DNA of 64,000 nucleotides. Source: Herbiconiux ginsengi (GTDB lineage: Bacteria > Actinomycetota > Actinomycetes > Actinomycetales > Microbacteriaceae). The translations under genes and the position numbers were made by a program. Of the stretch, positions 56,787 through 64,000 are shown one piece after another. The notes below the pieces were generated by a model that made no database searches, had not been told where the DNA came from, and saw only the letters and a program-made list of their open reading frames with translations. Positions within the stretch are counted from its first letter, which is position 1. Each line of letters begins with the position of its first letter. Location of the stretch: NCBI RefSeq assembly GCF_900107435.1, contig NZ_FNPZ01000001.1:344960-408959 (forward strand), given 5' to 3'.

Positions 56787-58264
56787 GGCGCGTACTCCTG
56801 GATGGACCCCCGCGAACGATCGGTCAGCTCGGGGATGCGCCGGGTCAGCTCCTCGGCCGCGGCATCCGTGTCGATCGTGGTGAGGCGCCCGTTCTCGACC
56901 ACGATGCGCCCGTCGACCAGCACCGTCGTCACGTCGCTCGACTTGACGCTCAGCACGAGAGCCGCGGCGAGGTCGTGCATGGGCTGCAGGTGTGGTTTGC
57001 GCACGTCGATCAGCACGATGTCGGCGCGGTAGCCCGGCAGCAGGGCGCCGAGGGAGTCCTGCAGCCCGAAGGCGGCTGCGCTCTGCCGGGTGGCGATGTC
57101 GAGAGCGTGCGCCGAGGTGAGCCAGGTGGCGTCGAGCAGGGCGTCCTTCTGCTTGAGCGAGAGCATCCGCAGGCTCTCGAGCACGTCGAGGGTGTTGTGC
57201 GAGGCGGGTCCGTCGGTGCCGAGACCCACCGTGATGCCGGCGTCGTGCAGCATCCGCACCGGAGTGGTGGTGTGCGCATGCTTCATGTACACCTTCGGGC
57301 AGGATGCCACCGCCACGCGGTCGGCGTAGGGCACGAGCCACTCGAGGTCGCTCTCGACGATGCCGGCGCCGTGGGCGATGATCGCGCCGGTCTCGAGGAT
57401 GCCCGTGTCGTGCAGCACCTGCACCGGGGTGACGCCACGGCCGGCGAGGCTCGACTCGGTCTGCCCCCGGCTCTCGGCGGCGTGGATGTGCGTGCGCACC
57501 CCCAGCCGCCGGGCGTGCTCGGCGGTCGTGGCGAGGTCGGCGTCGTTCACGGTGTAGGTCGCGTGCGGGCCCATCGCGGTGGTGATGCGGCCGCCGGCGG
57601 CGCCGTTCCAGCGCTCGGCGAAGGCAGCGGAGCGCTCGAGCCCCGCCTGACCCTCCGACGAGAAGAAGGTCGACGCCAACAGCGCGCGGGCGCCGCTCGC
57701 CTCCACCACCTCGGCGATCCGGTCGGTCGAGAAGTAGTGGTCGGCGAAGTTCGTGACGCCGGCGAGCAGCATCTCGCCGATCGCGAGCTGCGCGCCGAGC
57801 ATCACGTCGCGCTCGGTGAGGTTCACCTCCATCGGCCAGATGTGCTTGTTGAACCACTCGTTCGTCGGCACGTCTTCGGCCGAGCCGCGGAACATCGTCA
57901 TCGGCGAGTGCGTGTGCGAGTTCATCAGGCCCGGGATGGCGACCTGCCCGTGGGCGTCGATCACCGCGGCCTGCGCGAGCACGGCCACCTCGACCTCGGC
58001 GGTCGGCACGATCCAGACGATCGCCCCGCCCCGGATGCCGATGGCGTGATCGGCGAGGAACGTCGCAGTACCGCGTGCGGCCGTATCCTCGCGCGGCAGC
58101 TCGGGATAGCCGGGCGCCGGGCGGGTGGTGTGGGTGAGCACGGTCGCGTGCGTGATCACGGTGTCGACCGTGTCGGAGCCGCTCGCGACGGTCACCGAGT
58201 CGGCGTGCGTGCCGTCGTCGATCACCGGGTCGTGCTTCGTGCGGGTGCCTCGCGAGTCGGTCAT
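56783..58264 (-). CDS. TrzA/MtaD-type amidohydrolase (putative deaminase)
   Basis: 493 residues, ATG at 58264 overlapping the GATase-like gene stop. Metal-binding NSHTHSPMTMFRGSA (HxH), HIHAAESRGQ, HGAGIVESDL and GLGTDGPASHNTLDVLES are the blocks of the cytosine/SAH/triazine deaminase superfamily. Predicted to deaminate a purine-like heterocycle. Longer N-terminus than typical MtaD (about 65 residues before the core). Confidence 0.9.
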   Translation of the reverse strand: MTDSRGTRTKHDPVIDDGTHADSVTVASGSDTVDTVITHATVLTHTTRPAPGYPELPREDTAARGTATFLADHAIGIRGGAIVWIVPTAEVEVAVLAQAAVIDAHGQVAIPGLMNSHTHSPMTMFRGSAEDVPTNEWFNKHIWPMEVNLTERDVMLGAQLAIGEMLLAGVTNFADHYFSTDRIAEVVEASGARALLASTFFSSEGQAGLERSAAFAERWNGAAGGRITTAMGPHATYTVNDADLATTAEHARRLGVRTHIHAAESRGQTESSLAGRGVTPVQVLHDTGILETGAIIAHGAGIVESDLEWLVPYADRVAVASCPKVYMKHAHTTTPVRMLHDAGITVGLGTDGPASHNTLDVLESLRMLSLKQKDALLDATWLTSAHALDIATRQSAAAFGLQDSLGALLPGYRADIVLIDVRKPHLQPMHDLAAALVLSVKSSDVTTVLVDGRIVVENGRLTTIDTDAAAEELTRRIPELTDRSRGSIQEYAP

Positions 58265-59016
58265 GCGAGTTCCTCTCCGGCCAGCCAGCGTACGGTGCGG
58301 TCGAAGAGCCGTCCGTAGCCCTCCCACTCCACGAACCCGGGAGGCGCCCAGTGCGGTGCGACGTCGGAGGTGAACGCGGCCGAGCGCCCCGCGCCGTAGT
58401 CGTCGACGACGAGCAGCGGATGCCCGGCACAGCTCGCGAGCTCGGTCGCCGTCTCGCGCACCGTCACCTCGTTGAGGCCGAGGAGATTCGGCCAGGTTCC
58501 TGTGAGCCCCGCGGTGATCGGATGCTCCGTCTCGGTCTGCGGGGCCGCGCCCGCCGCGAGTTCCACGCGGTCGTCACGGTCGAGCACGCCCACGGGAAGC
58601 GCCGCGGCGAGCGGGGTGCGCCCCCAGCGCGCCTTCGCGTCGATGCCGGAGAACGTCATGTAGCCGCCGGCCATCAGCAGGCCGCCGCCGTGTTCGACGA
58701 AGCCGCGCAGCGCATCCGTTCGATCGGGCTGCTCCTCCGATCGGCCGAAGGTGGCCGGTGGCAGCTGGAAGGTGTTCGCCCCCACGTCGGAGACCACGAT
58801 CACGTCGGCCACGGCCCGCAGCTCCTCGGGCGTGCTCGGCACGCGCGAGGAGATCTCGTGGCACGGCACGTGGGTCACCTCGTGGCTTGCCGCGCGCAGC
58901 GCCGCCACGAACTCGACGCCGCCGAGCGTGAACTCCGAGGTCGTGAAGGAGTCGAACCCCTTCTGGTGGATCGAGTGGACGAACCAGGATTCGCCGAGGA
59001 GGAGCACTCGCGTCAC
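58261..59016 (-). CDS. GATase1-like (PF07090-type) protein
   Basis: 251 residues from GTG at 59016, overlapping the LacI stop (GTGA) and preceded by AAAGGA. VLLLGESWFVHSIHQKGFDS, HEISSRVPSTPEEL, HGGGLLMAGGYMTFSG and AFTSDVAPHW match the putative glutamine-amidotransferase-like family. The nucleophile elbow lacks a clear cysteine (GGYMTF), so amidotransferase activity is doubtful. Function unknown; always in an operon with the deaminase and creatininase genes here. Confidence 0.8.
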   Translation of the reverse strand: MTRVLLLGESWFVHSIHQKGFDSFTTSEFTLGGVEFVAALRAASHEVTHVPCHEISSRVPSTPEELRAVADVIVVSDVGANTFQLPPATFGRSEEQPDRTDALRGFVEHGGGLLMAGGYMTFSGIDAKARWGRTPLAAALPVGVLDRDDRVELAAGAAPQTETEHPITAGLTGTWPNLLGLNEVTVRETATELASCAGHPLLVVDDYGAGRSAAFTSDVAPHWAPPGFVEWEGYGRLFDRTVRWLAGEELA

Positions 59017-60044
59017 GGGCGGTCCTTTCTGGTAGAGGAGGGAGGAGGAGGCGGGGCGGTGCTCGCACGCACGACGAGCTCGACGGGGCACGGCGGAACC
59101 GGAGACGGGGCGTCGCCCGCCACGAGCTCGAGCAGCGTCTGCACGGCCTGCCGGCCGATCTCGTCGACGTCTTGCCGAACCGTGGTGAGGGCGGGCGAGA
59201 TGCGGCGGGCGAGGGCGACGTCGTCGAAACCGACGACCGAGACATCCGTCGGCACCGCGAGACCGGCCGCGCCGAGCGCATCGACCACGCCGAAGGCAGC
59301 CAGGTCGTTCGAGGCGAAGATCGCGGTGGGCAGCGGATGCCGCGCCGCCCGCTCGGCCGTGCGCGAGAACGCGGTCTCCTCGCTGAAGTCCCCGCTCAGG
59401 ACCTCGGCGTGCGGGAACACCGCGCAGAACCCGGCGACCCGCTCCTCGGCCGAGCGCAGCCCGCGCGGACCGGCGAGCACCGCGACCGAGCGGTGCCCGA
59501 GGTCGCGCAGGTGCTCCCCCGCGAGTCGCCCGCCCTCGCGGTTGTCCGATGCGACCAGCGGGATGCCGTCGAGCCCCTCGACCCATTCGTCGGCGAGCAC
59601 GATCGGGAACGAGCGCGCCAGCTCGGCCAACTGGTTGTCGCGCCTCAGGGCGCCAGCCACGTAGATCAGCCCATCGATCGACCGGGAGCGCAGCAGGTTG
59701 AAGTAGCGCGCATCCCGGGCCGGCGCACCGTTCGAGCTGCTGAGCACGACCCCGTAGTCGTTCTCGTCGGCCGCGCGCTCGACCGCCACCGCGAGCCGGC
59801 CGAAGAACGGGTCGGAGACATCCGGCACCACGAGCCCGAGCATGAACGTCTTGCCCGCCTGCAGCGTGCGGGCAGCCGAATGCGGCACGTAGCCGAGGGC
59901 GTCGATCGCGGCCTGGATGCGCTCGGCCGTCTCGGCGTTCACCGGCCGCTTCGCCGAGAGCGCGTGCGACACCGTGGTCATGCTCACCTGCGCTACCCGG
60001 GCGACGTCTTTGATCGTCGCCGAGCGCGGGCGTTCCGAGGTCAT
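59013..60044 (-). CDS. LacI-family regulator of the amidohydrolase operon
   Basis: 343 residues, ATG at 60044. HTH (TIKDVARVAQVSMTTVSHAL, SAKRPVNAETAERIQA), hinge and effector domain (ERAADENDYGVVLSSS, ARYFNLLRSRSIDGLIYV) clearly paralogous to the regulator at 49042. First gene of a four-gene operon with 4-nt overlaps throughout. The perfect palindrome at 60065-60076 lies 20 nt upstream. Confidence 0.93.
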   Translation of the reverse strand: MTSERPRSATIKDVARVAQVSMTTVSHALSAKRPVNAETAERIQAAIDALGYVPHSAARTLQAGKTFMLGLVVPDVSDPFFGRLAVAVERAADENDYGVVLSSSNGAPARDARYFNLLRSRSIDGLIYVAGALRRDNQLAELARSFPIVLADEWVEGLDGIPLVASDNREGGRLAGEHLRDLGHRSVAVLAGPRGLRSAEERVAGFCAVFPHAEVLSGDFSEETAFSRTAERAARHPLPTAIFASNDLAAFGVVDALGAAGLAVPTDVSVVGFDDVALARRISPALTTVRQDVDEIGRQAVQTLLELVAGDAPSPVPPCPVELVVRASTAPPPPPSSTRKDRP

Positions 60045-60064
60045 GGCAGAACTCTAGCCATACC

Positions 60065-60076
60065 CAAAACGTTTTG
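60065..60076. promoter_or_regulatory. LacI-type operator, perfect palindrome
   Basis: CAAAACGTTTTG, fully symmetric with central CG, 20 nt before the LacI-type gene at 60044. Same core as the site at 50198, so the two paralogous regulators may share or cross-bind sites. Confidence 0.65.
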
Positions 60077-60088
60077 CACGTCGATTCC

Positions 60089-61135
60089 TCAACGACGGGT
60101 GGAGGCGCCGGGAACGAGCTGGGGGGCGAGGCTGACCCTGCGGGCGACACGGTCCCCGGGCCGGGCGCCGGCGTCGATCAGCAGGCGCACCGCCTCCCTC
60201 CCCATCTCCGGCCACGGATGCCGCAGACTCGTGATCGTCCGATCGCCGGGAGCGGCCGGAGCGAGGTCGAGCAGGCTCGCCACCTGCACCGCCTCGGGAA
60301 CACCCACCCCGCGCATCCGCAGCACGGCGAGCACTCCGGATGCGACGTCGTCGTTCGCGCACACGATCGCGTCGGGCCCGCCCCACGACGCCCGCCCCGT
60401 TCCGGCTCCTTCCGAACGCACCGCTCTCGCGGCGATGCGTTCGCCCGCCCGGATGCCCCCCTCGAGCACCGCGGGGGTGACCTCGGCCACCGACACCTCG
60501 ACCTGCGCCGACTCGGCCGCGGCCCGGAGCGCACGGATGCGCCGGGCGTCGGCCGTCACGGTCTCGTCGAGTCCTACGATCACGAGGCTCCGGGTCTCCT
60601 GCGCGATCAGGTGCGCGATGAGCATGCCGGTCGCGCGGTCTTCATCCAGGCCCACGGAGTCCGACTGGTCGGTCTCGACGAACCGTCCCACCTGCACGAT
60701 CGGCACGGCACCGGCGGCCTCGATCGACTCCCGGCTGGCCTCGAGCGACGGCGGGCAGATGATGATGCCGTCGACGCGGCGTGCGATCAGCGACTCGACG
60801 TTGTCGCGGTCGTGCACCGCATCGGGCTCGGAGTAGCGCAGCACGAGCGACATGTCGTTGCGCTCCAGTCCGTCGCTGACCGACTCGATCAGCGCCGACA
60901 GGAAGAACGTGGTGTAGCGCGGCAGCACCAGCCCGACGGTCTCGGTGCGCTGGAGCCTCAGGGCGCTGGCCACCGCATTCCGCCGGTAACCGAGCGAGCG
61001 GCTCGCTTCACGCACCTTCCGCTGGAGGTCGCCGGAGACCGGCCGCGCCCCCGAGAGGGCCCGCGACGCCGTGGCGACGCTCACCCCGGCGCGTTCGGCG
61101 ACATCGGCGAGAGTCGGTTGTGCTGATGCGTCCAC
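60089..61135 (-). CDS. LacI-family regulator beside the BMP-type importer
   Basis: 348 residues from GTG at 61135. HTH TLADVAERAGVSVATASRAL then SGARPVSGDLQRKVRE, effector domain (RYTTFFLSALIESVSDGLER). More distant from the two other LacI proteins. TAACCT lies 6 nt before the GTG, suggesting a leaderless mRNA. Divergent from the importer genes it probably controls. Confidence 0.92.
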   Translation of the reverse strand: MDASAQPTLADVAERAGVSVATASRALSGARPVSGDLQRKVREASRSLGYRRNAVASALRLQRTETVGLVLPRYTTFFLSALIESVSDGLERNDMSLVLRYSEPDAVHDRDNVESLIARRVDGIIICPPSLEASRESIEAAGAVPIVQVGRFVETDQSDSVGLDEDRATGMLIAHLIAQETRSLVIVGLDETVTADARRIRALRAAAESAQVEVSVAEVTPAVLEGGIRAGERIAARAVRSEGAGTGRASWGGPDAIVCANDDVASGVLAVLRMRGVGVPEAVQVASLLDLAPAAPGDRTITSLRHPWPEMGREAVRLLIDAGARPGDRVARRVSLAPQLVPGASTRR

Positions 61136-61160
61136 CCCGCCAGGTTAGAACAGAATCGGC

Positions 61161-61197
61161 AACGTCGGGCAAACGATTTCAGCATTTTGCCCACGTT
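61161..61197. promoter_or_regulatory. Extended dyad in the divergent LacI/importer gap
   Basis: AACGT-C-GGGCAAA, 12 nt, TTTGCCC-ACGTT: perfect 7-bp inner arms plus 5-bp outer arms with one extra base. It lies 26 nt from the LacI start. Candidate regulator-binding site or hairpin. Confidence 0.4.
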
Positions 61198-61285
61198 AAA
61201 CATGATAGAAACATGCCAGCAACCCGACAGCAACGGGTGAAGCGAACACTGGGTCACATCGCACCTCGCTCTTCTTCTCCCATTC

Positions 61286-61301
61286 TTGCAATCGATTACC
61301 A
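61286..61301. promoter_or_regulatory. LacI-type operator candidate before the BMP gene
   Basis: TTGCAATCGATTACCA: dyad centred on CG with 6 of 8 symmetric positions, directly before the AAAGGAG ribosome site of the importer gene. Confidence 0.4.
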
Positions 61302-61311
61302 AAGGAGACCC

Positions 61312-62352
61312 ATGTCCCTCTCACGCAAACTCGTGGTGCTCGGCGGCGCCGCTCTGGCGGCATCCCTCGTCTTGACCGGCTGCTCCGGCAAGACCGCGAC
61401 CGTGCAGCCCAGCGCCGACGCCGACACGCCGAAGGTGGCCATGCTCTACGGCACCACGGGCGACTTCTCGTTCATGGACAGCGCCTACAAGGGCTTCACC
61501 GACGCGCAGTCCACCCTCGACTTCACGCCGCTCGACTTCTCGAGCCCGAACACCGACGACTACCAGGACCGCCTCGACCTCGCCATCTCCCAGGGCGCCG
61601 GTCTCGCCATCGGCATCGGCTTCCAGTACGCCACGCCGATGGAGCAGACCACCGACCACCCCGACACGCAGTTCGTCGCGGTCGACATCGACAAAGGGAC
61701 CGAGATCCCGGATGTCACGACCATCTCGTTCGCGGCCGAGCAGTCGTCGTACCTGGTCGGAGTCGCCGCGGCACTGACCTCGAAGACCGGCCACATCGGG
61801 TTCGTCGGCGGCGTCGACCAGCCGTCGATCCAGAACTTCTTCGTCGGCTACGAGGCCGGCGCGAAGTCGGTGAACCCCGACATCGTGGTCGACAAGACCT
61901 ACCTCTCCCCGCTCGGTGACTTCACCGGCTTCTCCGACCCGACCAAGGGCAAGGAGGCCGCCGCCTCGATGTACGCCGGCGGGGCCGACGTCGTCTACGC
62001 GGCAGCCGGCGGATCGGGCCAGGGCGTCTACGAGCAGGCGGCATCCTCCAGCACCGATACTCAGAAGAACTGGGCCATCGGTGTCGACGGCGACGTCTAC
62101 AACCAGGTCGACGAGTCGATCAAACCGTTCATCCTGACCTCGGCCATCAAGAACGTCAACGTCGCCGTGGAGGACTCGATCAAGGCGTTCCTGGACGGCA
62201 CTCTCGAGCCCGGCGAGCAGGACTTCGATCTCTCGAACGACGGCGTCGGCTATTCCACCAGCGGCGGGTTCCTCGACTCCTACTCCGACCAGTTGGAGAA
62301 GGCGAAGCAGGCCATCATCGACGGCACCGTCACCGTGCCGACCGCGGTCTGA
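61312..62352 (+). CDS. BMP-family nucleoside-binding lipoprotein
   Basis: 346 residues, ATG at 61312 after AAAGGAG. Lipobox LVLTGCSGK. BMP/PnrA-type core: VAMLYGTTGDFSFMDSAYKG, TISFAAEQSSYLVGVAAALT, KTGHIGFVGGVD and DVVYAAAGGSGQGVYE. Members bind purine nucleosides. Start of an importer operon with an ATPase and permease. Confidence 0.93.
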   Translation: MSLSRKLVVLGGAALAASLVLTGCSGKTATVQPSADADTPKVAMLYGTTGDFSFMDSAYKGFTDAQSTLDFTPLDFSSPNTDDYQDRLDLAISQGAGLAIGIGFQYATPMEQTTDHPDTQFVAVDIDKGTEIPDVTTISFAAEQSSYLVGVAAALTSKTGHIGFVGGVDQPSIQNFFVGYEAGAKSVNPDIVVDKTYLSPLGDFTGFSDPTKGKEAAASMYAGGADVVYAAAGGSGQGVYEQAASSSTDTQKNWAIGVDGDVYNQVDESIKPFILTSAIKNVNVAVEDSIKAFLDGTLEPGEQDFDLSNDGVGYSTSGGFLDSYSDQLEKAKQAIIDGTVTVPTAV

Positions 62353-62389
62353 CCGCCACGGCCTGACACCGATCGGAGACGGAGCGACC

Positions 62390-63952
62390 GTGCAGGAGCA
62401 GGACGTGCTGGTGCGCCTCACCGGCATCGTGAAGAGGTTCGGCACCTTCGTCGCCAACGATCACATCGATCTCGCCGTTCGAGCGGGCACCGTGCATGCG
62501 ATCGTCGGCGAGAACGGCGCGGGGAAGTCGACCCTCATGAAGATCCTGGCCGGCGAGGAGCACCCCGACGAAGGCACGATCGAGATCGCGGGTGCGCCGC
62601 ACTCGTTCCGGTCGCCTCGGGATGCCCAGCAGGCCGGGATCGGCATGGTGCACCAGCACTTCCTGCTCGCCGACGCCCTCCGGGTGTGGGAGAACGTCGT
62701 GCTCGCCGACGAGCCGGGCACGGCGCTCCGGCTCGACAGTGCGGCGGCCCGGCGACGGGTCGGCGAAATCGCCGCGGCCAACGGCTTCCCCGTCGACGTC
62801 GATGCGGTCGTGCGCGACCTCGGCGTCGGCGGGCGCCAGCGCGTCGAGATCCTCAAGGTGCTCTACCGCGATGCCCGGGTGATCATCCTCGACGAACCGA
62901 CCGCCGTGCTCGTGCCGAGCGAGGCGCAATCGTTGTTCGCCGCGATGCGACGCTTCACCGAGGCCGGCGCGGCGGTCATCTTCATCTCGCACAAGCTCGA
63001 CGAGGTGCTCGACTTCGCCGACGACATCACGGTCATCCGGGCCGGCGCCGTCGTGGGGCGCACCACTCCGGCCGAATCATCGGCCCCGGCCCTCGCCGCG
63101 CTCATGGTGAAGGTCGCGATGCCGAGCGTCGCGCCACGCGAGGTCGCCCCGGGAACCGCCGTCGTGCTCAGCGCCGCTGGCGTCACCGTCGGCGACGCCG
63201 GCGAGGTGCCGGCTCTCGACGACGTCTCGCTCGAGGTGCACAGCGGCGAGATCGTCGGCGTCGCGGGCGTCGAGGGCAACGGGCAGTCCGAGCTGCTGAT
63301 GGCCCTGCTCGGCCGCGCCAAGCACTCGGGAACCATCTCGATGGGAGACGCCGACATCACCGACCTCTCGACCGAGGCACGCCGGGAGCGCGGGATGGCC
63401 TACATCCCCGAAGACCGGCACCGCGACGGCGTCGTGCTCTCGATGCCCCTGCGCGAGAACGCGGCCCTCGGCTACCACGCCCGTCCGCCGGTGAAGCGAG
63501 GGCCGTGGTTCAGCCGCGCGGGCGCGGCGGGCGTGGCGCGCACGATCATCTCCCGGTTCGATGTGCGCGGCGGCGATCCGTCGACGCTCGCCTCCGCGCT
63601 CTCGGGCGGAAACCAGCAGAAGTTCATCGTGGGCCGGGAGCTCGGTTCGCACCCGAAGGTGCTCATCGCGGCGCATCCCACTCGCGGCGTCGACATCGGC
63701 GCCCAGTCGGCGGTGTGGAACGAATTGACGGCGGCGCGCGACGAAGGGCTGGGCACCTTGCTCATCTCCGCCGACCTCGACGAACTGCTCGCCCTCTCCG
63801 ACCGGCTGCTGGTGTTCTATCGCGGACGAGTGGTGGGCGAACTCGACCCGAAGACCGTCGACGCCCAGGTGCTCGGCGAGTACATGACCGGCGTGCGTGG
63901 TCAGGCGCCGGATGCCGGCTCCCGCCCCGACCCCGAAGGAGCCGCCGCATGA
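62390..63952 (+). CDS. Nucleoside ABC importer, double ATP-binding protein
   Basis: 520 residues from GTG at 62390 after GGAG. Two NBDs as in RbsA/NupO: NBD1 Walker A GENGAGKST, signature-like LGVGGRQRVEIL, Walker B VIILDEPTAVL; NBD2 with GVEGNGQSE in place of a full Walker A, signature LSGGNQQKF and HPTRGVDIGAQ. Energises import of nucleosides bound by the BMP protein. Its stop overlaps the next permease start. Confidence 0.95.
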   Translation: MQEQDVLVRLTGIVKRFGTFVANDHIDLAVRAGTVHAIVGENGAGKSTLMKILAGEEHPDEGTIEIAGAPHSFRSPRDAQQAGIGMVHQHFLLADALRVWENVVLADEPGTALRLDSAAARRRVGEIAAANGFPVDVDAVVRDLGVGGRQRVEILKVLYRDARVIILDEPTAVLVPSEAQSLFAAMRRFTEAGAAVIFISHKLDEVLDFADDITVIRAGAVVGRTTPAESSAPALAALMVKVAMPSVAPREVAPGTAVVLSAAGVTVGDAGEVPALDDVSLEVHSGEIVGVAGVEGNGQSELLMALLGRAKHSGTISMGDADITDLSTEARRERGMAYIPEDRHRDGVVLSMPLRENAALGYHARPPVKRGPWFSRAGAAGVARTIISRFDVRGGDPSTLASALSGGNQQKFIVGRELGSHPKVLIAAHPTRGVDIGAQSAVWNELTAARDEGLGTLLISADLDELLALSDRLLVFYRGRVVGELDPKTVDAQVLGEYMTGVRGQAPDAGSRPDPEGAAA

Positions 63953-64000
63953 TCCGCCGCATCGCCGTCGCCCTGGCCGGCCCGATCGTCTCGGTGCTGC
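63949..64000 (+). CDS. ABC permease, N-terminal fragment
   Basis: Only 17 codons are inside the window (MIRRIAVALAGPIVSVL). ATG at 63949 overlaps the ATPase stop (ATGA) and follows AAGGAG by 7 nt. Position and the hydrophobic start fit the first permease of the BMP-type importer. Confidence 0.75.
   Translation, partial: MIRRIAVALAGPIVSVL

Overview
The window is high-GC, gene-dense actinobacterial DNA. Frequent 4-nt ATGA/GTGA gene overlaps, GTG/TTG starts, several start codons with no ribosome-binding site but a -10-like hexamer about 6 nt upstream, and the conserved order tilS-hpt-ftsH-folE-folP-folB-folK-DUF3180-PH-PH-DUF2520-panC all suggest a member of the Microbacteriaceae. Species and even genus cannot be fixed from the sequence alone.

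Layout. 1-6.3 kb: the start of a Stealth-family sugar-phosphate transferase gene (cut by the window edge), a DUF6855 gene, an Fe(II)/2-oxoglutarate hydroxylase-like gene behind an IdeR/DtxR-like iron box, radA and a type-B carboxylesterase. 6.4-7.0 kb: two overlapping small unknown genes in a lower-GC islet. 7.1-14.2 kb: an exported protein, an aldehyde dehydrogenase with its DUF779 partner, a divergent AraC regulator, an MFS exporter and a GAF-domain regulator. 14.2-20.1 kb: a molybdenum-enzyme cluster, with mobA-DUF6457 and moeA on one strand and fdhD plus an FdhF/YdeP-type oxidoreductase on the other. 20-30 kb: Nudix, TraR/DksA-type zinc finger, argA (Rv2747 type), clpC, pirin, cardiolipin synthase and lysS. 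30-34.3 kb: a LAL-type LuxR regulator and two lipoproteins sitting between lysS and panC. 34.3-44.9 kb: the pantothenate/folate/ftsH/tilS operon. 44.9-48.9 kb: ppa, two tandem M23 (LytM) endopeptidases, and tRNA-Glu, -Asp and -Phe. 49-64 kb: a purine/nucleoside island with three LacI-type regulators, two ABC importers, purine nucleoside phosphorylase, adenosine deaminase, and an operon of a deaminase-type amidohydrolase, a creatininase-family amidase and a GATase1-like protein.

How the genes work together. The 49-64 kb island reads as uptake (an SsuA/ThiY-type importer with an unusual two-permeases-in-one protein, and a BMP-type nucleoside importer), cleavage and deamination of purine nucleosides, and a less obvious amidohydrolase/creatininase branch. 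LacI-type operator palindromes with a central CG lie at the starts of these transcription units. The 14-20 kb cluster makes and inserts molybdenum cofactor for the adjacent oxidoreductase.

The most unusual signals are non-coding. (i) A repeat found five times, always just after a stop codon and in the same orientation relative to that gene, is built of two hairpins. The second hairpin keeps pairing through compensatory changes between copies. (ii) A set of near-perfect inverted repeats of about 50-65 nt, each with different stem sequence, lies in gene borders; one lies in frame inside the LuxR-type gene. No complete phage, insertion sequence, CRISPR array or rRNA was seen.
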